Shown piece after piece: positions 44,899 to 55,044 of a stretch of DNA of 64,000 nt. The translations under genes and the position numbers were made by a program. The DNA lies in contig NZ_CP031055.1 in assembly GCF_003345295.1 (NCBI RefSeq), positions 558,001-622,000 of the forward strand, written 5' to 3'. How positions within the stretch are numbered: position 1 is the stretch's first letter; each line of letters begins with the position of its first letter. The notes beneath the pieces are model-generated. The model saw nothing but the letters and a program-made list of their open reading frames with translations. It ran no database searches and was not told the origin of the DNA. Origin of the DNA: Vibrio splendidus (GTDB lineage: Bacteria > Pseudomonadota > Gammaproteobacteria > Enterobacterales > Vibrionaceae).

Positions 44899-45786
44899 AT
44901 GAATGAGAATATGATACACGATCAAGCTAGCGGCCTCCGTCGCTTAACCAAGCCTTCACTCACAAAAGTTATCGCTGTAACCGGTGGTAAGGGAGGCGTT
45001 GGTAAATCGAATGTGACGTTAGGTATGGCTATTTGTATGGCTCGCCAAGGCAAGAAAGTCATGGTACTGGATGCCGACTTAGGGCTGGCTAACGTAGACA
45101 TCATGCTGGGCATTCGTTCTAAACGAAACCTGGGTCATGTGTTGGCTGGCGAATGTGAACTTAAGGATGCGATTGTCGAAGGGCCGCACGGAATTAGAAT
45201 TATTCCAGCGACATCTGGCACACAAAGCATGACTGAACTTTCACACGCTCAACACGCTGGGTTGATTCGTGCATTTGGTTCGCTTGAAGATGAGATGGAT
45301 ATCTTGTTGGTTGATACCGCTGCGGGTATTTCAGACATGGTAATTAGCTTCTCAAGAGCGGCGCAAGACGTGGTTGTTGTGGTTTGTGATGAGCCTACCT
45401 CAATCACAGATGCATATGCACTGATCAAGCTTTTGAGCCGAGAGCACCAAGTTCAGCGATTCAAAATTGTTGCAAATATGGTCAGAAGCTACCGCGAAGG
45501 CCGAGAATTATTTGCAAAGTTGACTTTGGTCACAGAGCGCTTCTTGAATGTGAGCCTCGAACTCGTAGCATGTATTCCTTTAGATGATAAAGTACGTCAA
45601 TCAGTCAAGAGACAGAAAATCGTAGTAGATGCGTACCCTCGCTCTCCAGCTGCATTGGCAATCAGCTCTTTGGCTAATAAAGCATTGACCTGGCCAATAC
45701 CAAAAACGCCAAGTGGACACTTGGAGTTCTTTGTTGAAAGGCTGCTGAATCGTACTGAATTTATAGAGGAACCATTTGGTGAATAA
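44899..45786 (+). CDS. flhG: FlhG (FleN), MinD-like flagellar number regulator
   Basis: 295 residues from ATG 44899 behind AGGCGG; a longer frame from inside flhF is rejected. The deviant Walker A GGKGGVGKS (29-37), DADLGLANVDIMLG and DTAAGISDMV are MinD-type ATPase motifs. FlhG limits flagellar number by acting on FlhF and FlrA. It overlaps the fliA start by eight bases. Confidence 0.96.
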   Translation: MNENMIHDQASGLRRLTKPSLTKVIAVTGGKGGVGKSNVTLGMAICMARQGKKVMVLDADLGLANVDIMLGIRSKRNLGHVLAGECELKDAIVEGPHGIRIIPATSGTQSMTELSHAQHAGLIRAFGSLEDEMDILLVDTAAGISDMVISFSRAAQDVVVVVCDEPTSITDAYALIKLLSREHQVQRFKIVANMVRSYREGRELFAKLTLVTERFLNVSLELVACIPLDDKVRQSVKRQKIVVDAYPRSPAALAISSLANKALTWPIPKTPSGHLEFFVERLLNRTEFIEEPFGE

Positions 45787-46513
45787 AGCGCTTACTTACG
45801 ATCAACATGCTAATCACAATAGCCAACAGGCTTTTTTTGAGAAGTATTCTGTGTTGGTTAAACGTATCGCTCATCACTTGTTGGGGCGATTACCGCCTAA
45901 TGTCTTGGTTGATGACTTAATTCAAGCTGGCATGATTGGCTTGATTGAAGCGCAACAAAACTATGATGGTACCAAAGGCGCAAGCTTTGAGACGTATGCA
46001 GGTATTCGGATTCGCGGAGCTATGTTGGATGACATTCGCCGTGGTGACTGGGTACCGAGATCGGTTCATAAAAACAATCGAGAAATCAGCAGTGCAATCG
46101 CGGAATTAGAGGGTACCCTCAATCGCGACCCAAGTGATGCCGAAGTGGCAAAGCACATGGGGCTGAGTTTAGACCAGTACCACAACGCTTTAACTGATAT
46201 TAATTGCTCAAGACTTGTCGGGATCGAAGATTTAGGCGTCTCAGATGATGTAATATCTCCGAATGAAGACTCTCAAGATAATACGCCCTTTCAAGGGGTT
46301 GCTGATGAGTCATTCCGTCAAGCTTTGATCGATTCGATAAAACAACTTCCGGAAAGGGAAGGCCTTGTGCTTTCGCTTTATTACGACGAAGAACTCAATT
46401 TAAAAGAGATTGGGGAAGTACTAGGTGTCAGCGAATCTCGTGTCAGCCAAATACTGAGCCAATCTATGCAGCGTTTACGCACTAAGTTAAGTGCTTGGAC
46501 ACAGAACGACTAA
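45779..46513 (+). CDS. fliA: FliA, sigma-28 factor
   Basis: 244 residues from GTG 45779, with GAGGA nine bases before it; a TTG at 45776 is the only longer choice. Sigma region 2 (DDLIQAGMIGLIEAQQNYDG, ETYAGIRIRGAMLDDIRRGD) and region 4 (LNLKEIGEVLGVSESRVSQI) are intact. It transcribes the flagellin 2, flagellin 3 and flgM promoters identified here and is inhibited by FlgM. Confidence 0.97.
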   Translation: MNKALTYDQHANHNSQQAFFEKYSVLVKRIAHHLLGRLPPNVLVDDLIQAGMIGLIEAQQNYDGTKGASFETYAGIRIRGAMLDDIRRGDWVPRSVHKNNREISSAIAELEGTLNRDPSDAEVAKHMGLSLDQYHNALTDINCSRLVGIEDLGVSDDVISPNEDSQDNTPFQGVADESFRQALIDSIKQLPEREGLVLSLYYDEELNLKEIGEVLGVSESRVSQILSQSMQRLRTKLSAWTQND

Positions 46514-46543
46514 CAACACTGATTCTATTCAGTGGAGGCTAAT

Positions 46544-46924
46544 TTGAACAAAAACATGAAAATTCTCATTGTTGATGATTTTTCAACGATGCGCCGAATT
46601 GTTAAAAACCTACTTCGCGATTTAGGTTTCAACAACACTCAAGAAGCAGACGATGGCTTAACCGCGTTACCTATGCTGAAAAAAGGCGAATTTGATTTCG
46701 TGGTAACTGACTGGAACATGCCAGGCATGCAAGGTATTGACCTGCTTAAACACATTCGCGCAGATGCAGAACTTAAGCACCTTCCAGTGCTTATGATCAC
46801 TGCGGAAGCGAAGCGTGAGCAGATCATCGAAGCAGCGCAAGCGGGTGTTAATGGTTACATTGTGAAGCCTTTCACTGCTGCAACGCTGAAAGAGAAACTT
46901 GATAAGATTTTTGATCGCTTATAA
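46544..46924 (+). CDS. cheY: CheY, chemotaxis response regulator
   Basis: 126 residues if started at TTG 46544, five bases after a GGAGG site; GTG 46532 (130 residues) or ATG 46556 are possible. The single receiver domain has phosphoacceptor Asp in VVTDWNMPGM (D56 in this numbering), the DD pair and KPF near the end. CheY-P binds FliM (35856). It is the start of cheYZAB. Confidence 0.95.
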   Translation: MNKNMKILIVDDFSTMRRIVKNLLRDLGFNNTQEADDGLTALPMLKKGEFDFVVTDWNMPGMQGIDLLKHIRADAELKHLPVLMITAEAKREQIIEAAQAGVNGYIVKPFTAATLKEKLDKIFDRL

Positions 46925-47030
46925 GCATCAATAAGTTTTAGGCACTTCTAGGCAAACACTGACCGATAAGTTCTCTGTTTATCTCGATAGCCTAAGCGCA
47001 CAAAGTATGCGGAGTAAGGCCGAACTCAGG

Positions 47031-47762
47031 ATGATTTCATTAGAACAAGCAAAAAAATTAGTAGAGCTGCTTGAGAACGATGAGCAGCAAGATGCTGATT
47101 CTCTTGTTAGAAGCATTTATGAAGACAATTTTAGTCTTCAAGACAATCCAATGCTTCAAGAAATAGGAAGTTTGACTCGCGACCTCCATGACTCTTTGAC
47201 TCAATTCAATTTCGATGAGCGCATCAGCGTTATCGCAAATGATGAAATCCCTGACGCAAGGGATCGCCTTCAGTATGTCATTGATAAAACGGAAGTTGCG
47301 GCAAATAAGACGATGGACGCTGTCGATCGTTGTATGCCAATTGCAGACAACCTACACGAGTGTTTACTTCAAGTAAGGCCTCAATGGAATGAACTGATGC
47401 ATGGCCGCATTGAGCTGGCACAATTTAAAGCTTTATGTCACCGCATTGATGGATTGCTTGTCCAAGTAGAAGGCGATAGTACTGAACTACGTGGACAATT
47501 GACTGAAATCTTGATGGCTCAGGATTTCCAAGATTTAACTGGGCAGATAATTAGCAAAGTTATTACCTTGGTGAATGAGGTTGAAGGACGTTTGGTCGAG
47601 ATTCTCACCGTATTCGGTGCGAATCAAACAGAGCCAACTCCAGAGTCAGAGAAGAAAGCATCTATCGCGCCTGAAGGTCCGATTCTGAACCCAGAAGAGC
47701 GTGAAGATGCTGTTGCATCTCAAGATGAAGTCGACGATTTGTTATCCAGTCTTGGATTTTAA
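47031..47762 (+). CDS. cheZ: CheZ, CheY-P phosphatase
   Basis: 243 residues from MISLEQAKKLVELLE at ATG 47031, the family start; ATG 47007 would add eight residues. The long helical hairpin with DRCMPIADNLHECL and the catalytic block MAQDFQDLTGQIISKV are present. The C-terminal tail (QDEVDDLLSSLGF) is the CheY-binding peptide. It dephosphorylates CheY. Confidence 0.95.
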   Translation: MISLEQAKKLVELLENDEQQDADSLVRSIYEDNFSLQDNPMLQEIGSLTRDLHDSLTQFNFDERISVIANDEIPDARDRLQYVIDKTEVAANKTMDAVDRCMPIADNLHECLLQVRPQWNELMHGRIELAQFKALCHRIDGLLVQVEGDSTELRGQLTEILMAQDFQDLTGQIISKVITLVNEVEGRLVEILTVFGANQTEPTPESEKKASIAPEGPILNPEEREDAVASQDEVDDLLSSLGF

Positions 47763-47771
47763 AGGTAACGT

Positions 47772-49952
47772 ATGAGCTACGATTTAGACGAAGATATTCT
47801 TCAGGACTTTTTAGTCGAAGCAGGAGAGATCCTTGAACTCCTATCAGAACAACTGGTAGAGCTTGAGAATAACCCTGACGACAAAGACCTATTAAATGCT
47901 ATTTTCCGTGGTTTCCATACAGTAAAAGGTGGTGCTGGTTTCCTAGCATTGACTGAGCTGGTGGATACTTGTCATGGTGCTGAGAATGTGTTCGACATTC
48001 TACGAAACGGCCAGCGCAGCGTAACATCAGGTTTGATGGATACGATGCTGCAGGCGCTAGATACAGTTAATGTACAGTTTCAAGCCGTGCAAGATCAGGA
48101 ACCTTTAGTGCCAGCTGATCAAGCTTTATTGGATGAACTTCACCGCCTCTGTAAACCACAGTCGACCGATGAAGCTGCTCCAGTAGAAGCCCCAGCACCA
48201 GTAATCGCTGAACCCGCTTTTGAAGCGCCTGCTGAACCGATCGCCGAAAGCGCAAGCATTAGTGCATCTTCAGTGGATGATATCTCTGAAGATGAGTTTG
48301 AGCGTCTGCTTGATGAGCTTCATGGTAAAGGTGGTTCACCAACAGCATCTTCTGTATCAACACCGCCGCCAGCTCCTGTTGCTCCTCAGTCAGTTGCTGA
48401 GAGTGGTGATATTACGGATGACGAATTCGAAAAGTTATTAGATGAACTGCATGGTGCGGGCAAGAGCCCGACGGCAGTAGGTTCAGCGCCTCCTCCTCCG
48501 CCAGCACCTTCTTCCGCACCCGTTTCGGCGATGTCTGAAGGTGATGACCTGATGAGCGACGAAGAGTTTGAGAAGCTACTAGACCAGTTACATGGTTCAG
48601 GTAATGGACCAACTATTGAAGAGCTAGATGCAGCAACTAAACCTGCTGCAGCGAAGCCTATTGCACCAGTGCCTGCTCCACAAGTCGCTCCTAAGCCTAA
48701 GCCATCTGCACCAGTCGCTGTTAAAGAAGCACCAGCGAAAGCTGAAGTTAAAGTGCCAGCGAAGAAACAACAAGCCGACGCTACAGTTCGTGTCGACACG
48801 TCAACACTGGATACCATCATGAATATGGTGGGTGAGCTGGTGTTGGTTCGTAATCGACTTGTAAGCCTTGGCTTAAACAGTAACGATGAAGAGATGGCAA
48901 AAGCTGTCTCGAATTTAGATGTTGTTACCGCAGACCTCCAAGGTGCGGTAATGAAGACTCGTATGCAGCCGATCAAGAAAGTTTTTGGTCGTTTCCCACG
49001 AGTTGTCCGCGACCTTGCTCGTAGTTTGAAGAAAGACATTGTTCTTGAAATGCGCGGGGAAGAAACGGATCTTGATAAGAATTTAGTCGAAGCACTTGCC
49101 GATCCTCTGATTCACTTAGTGAGAAACTCTGTGGATCACGGTATTGAAATGCCTGAAGCCCGTATTGCGGCTGGCAAATCACAAACGGGTAAAGTGATTC
49201 TTTCCGCCTCGCAAGAAGGTGACCACATTGAACTGGCTATCGTTGATGATGGCGGCGGCATGGACCCTGATACGTTGCGTGCTATTGCGGTTAAACGTGG
49301 TCTGATGGACGAAGATGCCGCATCTCGTTTATCAAACAAAGAATGTTTCAATCTTATCTTTGCTCCTGGCTTCTCAAGTAAAGAAAAAATCTCGGATATC
49401 TCAGGTCGTGGTGTAGGCATGGACGTTGTGAAAACAGCGATCAACACACTGAATGGCTCGATTGATATCGATTCAGAGATGGGGCAAGGCACCAAGATTA
49501 CGATCAAGGTTCCATTGACGCTAGCGATTCTACCAACCTTGATGGTCGGTGTTGCAGGTCACCCATTCGCATTGCCATTGGCATCTGTGAACGAGATTTT
49601 CCACCTAGATTTAAGCCGTACAAACGTGGTTGATGGCCAGCTGACGATTATCGTTCGCGATAAGTCTATTCCGTTGTTCTACTTGCAAAACTGGCTGGCA
49701 CCTAAAGCGGGTATTGTGGAATTGCGTAAAGGACACGGCCATGTTGTTATCGTACAACTTGGTAGCCAACGTGTTGGTTTTGTTGTTGATACGCTTATTG
49801 GCCAAGAAGAAGTTGTTATCAAACCACTTGATAAACTACTACAGGGCACGCCAGGAATGGCAGGCGCGACAATTACAAGTGATGGACACATTGCATTGAT
49901 TCTAGATGTGCCGGACTTGTTGAAGCAGTACGCAGCTGCGTCAAGAATTTAA
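47772..49952 (+). CDS. cheA: CheA, chemotaxis histidine kinase with repeat-bearing linker
   Basis: 726 residues. HPt domain with phospho-His49 (FRGFHTVKGGAGF), then a long Pro/Ala-rich linker (about 130-330) holding three copies of a DEFExLLDxLHG module, dimerisation helices (about 335-400), HATPase (HLVRNSVDHGIE, DDGGGMDPDT, ISGRGVGMDVVK) and the CheW-like regulatory domain. No clear P2 CheY-binding domain is visible. In Vibrio this linker (LID) is the part reported to bind ParP. It autophosphorylates and passes phosphate to CheY and CheB. Confidence 0.96.
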   Translation: MSYDLDEDILQDFLVEAGEILELLSEQLVELENNPDDKDLLNAIFRGFHTVKGGAGFLALTELVDTCHGAENVFDILRNGQRSVTSGLMDTMLQALDTVNVQFQAVQDQEPLVPADQALLDELHRLCKPQSTDEAAPVEAPAPVIAEPAFEAPAEPIAESASISASSVDDISEDEFERLLDELHGKGGSPTASSVSTPPPAPVAPQSVAESGDITDDEFEKLLDELHGAGKSPTAVGSAPPPPPAPSSAPVSAMSEGDDLMSDEEFEKLLDQLHGSGNGPTIEELDAATKPAAAKPIAPVPAPQVAPKPKPSAPVAVKEAPAKAEVKVPAKKQQADATVRVDTSTLDTIMNMVGELVLVRNRLVSLGLNSNDEEMAKAVSNLDVVTADLQGAVMKTRMQPIKKVFGRFPRVVRDLARSLKKDIVLEMRGEETDLDKNLVEALADPLIHLVRNSVDHGIEMPEARIAAGKSQTGKVILSASQEGDHIELAIVDDGGGMDPDTLRAIAVKRGLMDEDAASRLSNKECFNLIFAPGFSSKEKISDISGRGVGMDVVKTAINTLNGSIDIDSEMGQGTKITIKVPLTLAILPTLMVGVAGHPFALPLASVNEIFHLDLSRTNVVDGQLTIIVRDKSIPLFYLQNWLAPKAGIVELRKGHGHVVIVQLGSQRVGFVVDTLIGQEEVVIKPLDKLLQGTPGMAGATITSDGHIALILDVPDLLKQYAAASRI
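48276..48614 (+). repeat. Three DEFExLLDxLHG modules in cheA linker
   Basis: Copies at CheA residues 169-192, 212-235 and 257-281 (48276-48347, 48405-48476, 48540-48614) share D-E-F-E-x-L-L-D-x-L-H-G-x-G-x-x-P-T. They are separated by Pro-rich spacers. Confidence 0.85.
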
Positions 49953-49965
49953 TTTAAGGATAAAT

Positions 49966-51087
49966 ATGGCGATTAAAGTATTAGTCGTTGATGATTCGAG
50001 TTTTTTTCGTCGTCGCGTTAGCGAGATCATCAACTCAGAGGCTCGCCTAGAAGTCATTGATGTAGCAGTAAACGGTAAAGAAGCGGTTGAGAAAGCGAAA
50101 CAGCTGAGACCTGACGTAATCACGATGGACATCGAAATGCCTGTCATGGACGGCATCACCGCCGTTCGTGAAATCATGGCTGCGTCGCCAACGCCTATTT
50201 TAATGTTTTCATCGCTAACGCATGATGGTGCGAGAGCAACATTAGATGCGTTAGACGCTGGTGCTCTAGACTTCCTACCTAAGAAGTTTGAAGACATCGC
50301 ACGTAACCGCGATGATGCTGTCGCATTGCTTCAACAACGTGTGATTCAGATTGCAGCAAAGCGTGCATTTATGCGCCGTGCTCCTATTGCGCCACGAGCT
50401 ACAGCCACACCGGCAACAACTTCAACACCATTGCGCCAACCGATTTCAGCCGCAGCTTCAGCAGTGAAACCAGCGGTTGCATCAACGGCGAAATTCAGAG
50501 CTTCGGGTAAAAAGTATCAATTAACTGCAATTGGTACTTCTACTGGTGGCCCTGTTGCACTACAGAAAATTTTGACGCGCATCCCTGCACACTACCCACA
50601 TCCGATTGTGTTAGTTCAGCATATGCCAGCAACGTTCACTGCCGCTTTTGCTAGCCGACTGAATACCTTATGTAAGATTGAGGTTCGCGAAGCACAGGAC
50701 GGAGATGTGTTGAAACCTGGAGTGGCTTATCTTGCTCCTGGTGGTAAACAGATGATGGTTGACGGCCGTGCAGGATCTGCTCGCTTAAGAATTATCGATG
50801 GCGGCGACCGAATGAATTACAAACCTTGTGTGGATGTAACCTTCGGCTCTGCAGCGAAGATCTACGGCGACAAAGTCTTGTCTATGATACTGACCGGCAT
50901 GGGCGCTGATGGTCGAGAAGGTTCGCGTATGTTAAAAACTGCGGGCTCGACAATCTGGGCGCAAGATGAAGATAGCTGTGTTGTATATGGTATGCCTCAA
51001 GCTGTAGCAAAAGCTGGCATTTCTACTGAAGACCTCCCTCTAGACCGCATTGCGGAAAGGATTTTGGTTGAAGTTGGGTTAGCTTAG
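49966..51087 (+). CDS. cheB: CheB, chemoreceptor methylesterase
   Basis: 373 residues. Receiver domain with D55 (VITMDIEMPVMDG), an Ala/Thr/Pro-rich linker (about 135-175) and the methylesterase domain with Ser in GTSTGGPVALQ, His in VLVQHMPATFT and Asp in MILTGMGADGREG. It removes methyl groups added by CheR and deamidates receptors. Confidence 0.96.
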   Translation: MAIKVLVVDDSSFFRRRVSEIINSEARLEVIDVAVNGKEAVEKAKQLRPDVITMDIEMPVMDGITAVREIMAASPTPILMFSSLTHDGARATLDALDAGALDFLPKKFEDIARNRDDAVALLQQRVIQIAAKRAFMRRAPIAPRATATPATTSTPLRQPISAAASAVKPAVASTAKFRASGKKYQLTAIGTSTGGPVALQKILTRIPAHYPHPIVLVQHMPATFTAAFASRLNTLCKIEVREAQDGDVLKPGVAYLAPGGKQMMVDGRAGSARLRIIDGGDRMNYKPCVDVTFGSAAKIYGDKVLSMILTGMGADGREGSRMLKTAGSTIWAQDEDSCVVYGMPQAVAKAGISTEDLPLDRIAERILVEVGLA

Positions 51088-51097
51088 GTAAATCGAA

Positions 51098-51866
51098 ATG
51101 ATTGTTTGGAGTGTTGCAAACCAAAAAGGTGGTGTTGGTAAAACGACCTCGACTGTGACCCTAGCAGGTTTACTTGCGTTGAAGGGGCACCGTGTTCTGT
51201 TGGTTGATACTGACCCGCATGCATCACTAACCACCTATCTGGGTTACGACTCAGATACGGTGGAATCGAGTCTGTTTGATCTATTTCAGTTGCGTGAGTT
51301 TAACGCGCCGACAGTAAGACCTTTGATTTTACAAACTGAAGTCGAAGGTATCGATATTATTCCCGCGCACATGTCTTTGGCAACATTAGACCGTGTGATG
51401 GGAAATCGAAGCGGTATGGGGTTGATCTTGAAGCGTGCTTTGGCCGCTTTGAAAGACGACTATGACTATGTACTTATCGATTGTCCGCCGATTTTGGGCG
51501 TGATGATGGTCAACGCATTGGCTGCCAGTGACCGTATTTTGATTCCGGTACAGACTGAGTTTTTGGCAATGAAGGGCTTAGAGCGCATGATTCGCACTTT
51601 GGCTATCATGCAGAAGTCTCGCAAAACACCGTTTAAGGTGACGATTGTCCCGACGATGTACGACAAGCGAACTAAAGCATCACTGCAAACATTAACTCAG
51701 TTAAAAGAAGATTATCCAAATCAAGTTTGGACATCCGCTGTGCCGATAGACACTAAGTTTCGAGATGCTAGCCTAAAGCGCTTACCAGCATCTCATTTTG
51801 CATCGGGTAGTCGTGGTGTATTTGCTTACAAACAGCTGCTTATTTATCTCGAAAGGCTGGCGATAA

Positions 51867-51880
<14 letters not shown>
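51098..51880 (+). CDS. parC: ParC, ParA-like ATPase localising chemotaxis arrays
   Basis: 260 residues. ParA/MinD-type P-loop KGGVGKTT (10-17), DTDPHASLTTYLGY and LIDCPPILGVMMVNAL. Its location between cheB and the CheW-domain gene matches the Vibrio ParC, which places chemotaxis arrays at the pole. It overlaps parP by 14 bases, pointing to coupled synthesis. Confidence 0.93.
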
Positions 51881-53066
<1,186 letters not shown>

Positions 53067-53140
53067 TAATAAGCATTAGGCTAACAATAAACGCATCAAG
53101 TTAATAATAGTGGTCGGTAACGACGGCAAGAGGATTAAAT

Positions 53141-53635
53141 ATGTCTCATATGAGTGAAATTGAAGTAAGAAAAGACCCAACCAATGATGAAGTACTTCAA
53201 TGGGTGACATTCCAGCTAGAAGAAGAAACTTACGGCATTAATGTTATGCAGGTACGTGAAGTACTTCGCTACAGTGAAATTGCTCCAGTACCGGGTGCTC
53301 CAGATTACGTTCTAGGTATTATTAACCTGCGTGGTAACGTTGTTACTGTTATCGACACTCGTTCTCGCTTTGGTTTGATGCAAGGTGAAATCACAGACAA
53401 CACTCGTATCATCGTTATTGAATCTGAGCGTCAAGTCATTGGCATTCTAGTAGACAGCGTTGCTGAAGTGGTTTACCTACGTTCTTCTGAAATCGACACA
53501 ACTCCAAGTGTTGGTACTGATGAAAGTGCTAAGTTCATCCAAGGTGTTAGTAATCGTGATGGCAAGCTGCTTATCTTGGTAGATCTAAACAAACTACTAA
53601 GCGAAGACGAATGGGATGAGATGGCTCACCTGTAA
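53141..53635 (+). CDS. cheW: CheW, chemotaxis coupling protein
   Basis: 164 residues. Single CheW domain (LQWVTFQLEEETYGINVMQV; VLGIINLRGNVVTVIDTRSR). It couples CheA to receptors. The start is ATG 53141, with ATG 53150 also possible. Its stop overlaps the next gene by one base (TAATG), so the DUF2802 gene is probably in the same unit. Confidence 0.96.
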   Translation: MSHMSEIEVRKDPTNDEVLQWVTFQLEEETYGINVMQVREVLRYSEIAPVPGAPDYVLGIINLRGNVVTVIDTRSRFGLMQGEITDNTRIIVIESERQVIGILVDSVAEVVYLRSSEIDTTPSVGTDESAKFIQGVSNRDGKLLILVDLNKLLSEDEWDEMAHL

Positions 53636-54147
53636 TGTTTGAAGCGCTTCCTTTAAGCCCTGTTGCTCTGATTGCCGGAGTCGGGGTTTTTACGTTATTC
53701 ATCGTGATTTTGATTAGCAAAGTAAAACGTGCGATTCAAAAGCAGCTCGATCAGTCACGTCTGCAAGTTCGTAACTTGGACAAAGAGCTTCAAAAATCGA
53801 GCAAGCAATTGCTTGAGGTTCGCTCTGTCGTGGTTGGCCTTGGTCAGAAAGTGACGGAACAGCAAGATCTAATCAAGCACTTGAATGAACGCATTGTAGA
53901 GCTGGAACATGTTGATACCGATGGGCGCTTGTACACGCGTGCAACGAAAATGGTTCAGCTTGGTGCAGGGATAAACGAACTGATCGAAGAGTGTGAATTA
54001 CCTAAAGCTGAAGCTGAGCTGATGATGTCTCTGCAGAATAAGCTCGCGGGTAAGGAAAAAATCCCTTCGCTAAGAAGTAACCCTTCATCGTACGATGAAC
54101 AACCAGATGCATCTCATAAGCGCAGAGACCCAACTCGACGTCGTTAA
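53635..54147 (+). CDS. DUF2802 family membrane protein
   Basis: 170 residues. One N-terminal transmembrane helix (about 10-28, VALIAGVGVFTLFIVILI), a coiled coil (about 35-95) and a DUF2802-type block (ATKMVQLGAGINELIEECEL), ending in a basic tail (HKRRDPTRRR). The function is unknown. Translational overlap with cheW suggests a role in or near chemotaxis or flagella; this is inference from context. Confidence 0.85.
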   Translation: MFEALPLSPVALIAGVGVFTLFIVILISKVKRAIQKQLDQSRLQVRNLDKELQKSSKQLLEVRSVVVGLGQKVTEQQDLIKHLNERIVELEHVDTDGRLYTRATKMVQLGAGINELIEECELPKAEAELMMSLQNKLAGKEKIPSLRSNPSSYDEQPDASHKRRDPTRRR

Positions 54148-54200
54148 ATTGAGCGCTCGCTGCGTATTGAGTAATTGGTGTTTATCGTGCACTCCTCTTA

Positions 54201-54224
54201 AAAGAAGCTTCGGCTTCTTTTTTT
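54201..54224 (+). terminator. Terminator of the flhA-cheW unit
   Basis: AAAGAAGC (54201-54208), TTCG loop, GCTTCTTT (54213-54220), then a T-run: a perfect 8-bp stem. Confidence 0.92.
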
Positions 54225-54373
54225 ATGCCTGACAGCTCTATATAGAACGATGTTTATAAGTGCTTGTATCTAAGGCAGTATCTTGTTTGTTGATGAAAAT
54301 GTGTAAATTGTGATGCGGTGGTAACAGTTTCTTACGGAGTTTGTTCTATCGAAAACGCCTAGTCCTGTTTTGT

Positions 54374-54395
54374 CACCATATTGGTGTGCTACTAT
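54374..54395 (+). promoter_or_regulatory. Candidate ccm promoter with overlapping palindrome
   Basis: An extended -10 (TG at 54387-54388, then TACTAT at 54390-54395) lies about 30 bases before ccmA. A CACCA-TAT-TGGTG palindrome (54374-54386) abuts it, where a repressor or activator could bind. No clear -35 was seen. Confidence 0.4.
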
Positions 54396-54425
54396 AGCCC
54401 TTTCATTACTCGACTAAATTTACCT

Positions 54426-55043
54426 ATGCTTGAAGTCTCAAATTTAACTGCTATTCGTGACGACAGGGTTCTATTTGAATCGTTGTCTTTTCAATTGAAA
54501 CCCGGTGAGCTGGTTCAAGTTGAAGGTCGTAACGGTACTGGGAAAACGACACTCCTTAGGATTATCACCGGCTTAGGTGATCGTGATGAAGGCACTATCT
54601 CTTGGGATGGTGAGTCCATTGAAACGAGTCGAGATGTGTATCACCAAAATTTGCTTTTTCTTGGTCACCAAACTGGCGTAAAACGCGAGCTTAGTGCCTA
54701 TGAAAACCTGAGCTTCTATCAATCGATTCACAGCAGTGGAACGAGTAAGGAAGAACTTTACAATGCATTGGCTCAAGTCGGCCTTGCTGGACGAGAAGAC
54801 GTGCCTGCAGGTCAACTTTCGGCGGGTCAACAGCGCCGTGTAGCATTGGCTCGTCTATGGTTAAGTAAGCAAATGTTGTGGATTCTAGATGAACCGCTGA
54901 CTGCCATTGATAAGCAGGGCGTTAAAGTTCTTGAGTCTCTTTTTTCTCAGCATGCAGACAACGGTGGCATTGTGTTATTAACCACACACCAAGACATGTT
55001 TGCTGATAGCCCGAAACTAAGAAAAATAAAGTTGGGTGAGTAA
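54426..55043 (+). CDS. ccmA: CcmA, ABC ATPase of heme delivery complex
   Basis: 205 residues from MLEVSNLTAI; the in-frame start at 54381 overlaps the likely promoter and is rejected. Walker A GRNGTGKTT (34-42), signature LSAGQ (131-135) and Walker B LWILDEP (151-157). With CcmB and CcmC it releases heme-loaded CcmE in the periplasmic cytochrome c pathway. It is the first gene of ccmABCDEFGHI. Confidence 0.95.
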   Translation: MLEVSNLTAIRDDRVLFESLSFQLKPGELVQVEGRNGTGKTTLLRIITGLGDRDEGTISWDGESIETSRDVYHQNLLFLGHQTGVKRELSAYENLSFYQSIHSSGTSKEELYNALAQVGLAGREDVPAGQLSAGQQRRVALARLWLSKQMLWILDEPLTAIDKQGVKVLESLFSQHADNGGIVLLTTHQDMFADSPKLRKIKLGE

Positions 55044-55044
55044 T

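Noticed and set aside
48386..49039. 217-codon minus-strand frame in cheA
   Set aside because: It is a shadow of the Pro/Ala-rich CheA linker and the dimerisation domain; the plus-strand CheA is continuous and complete.
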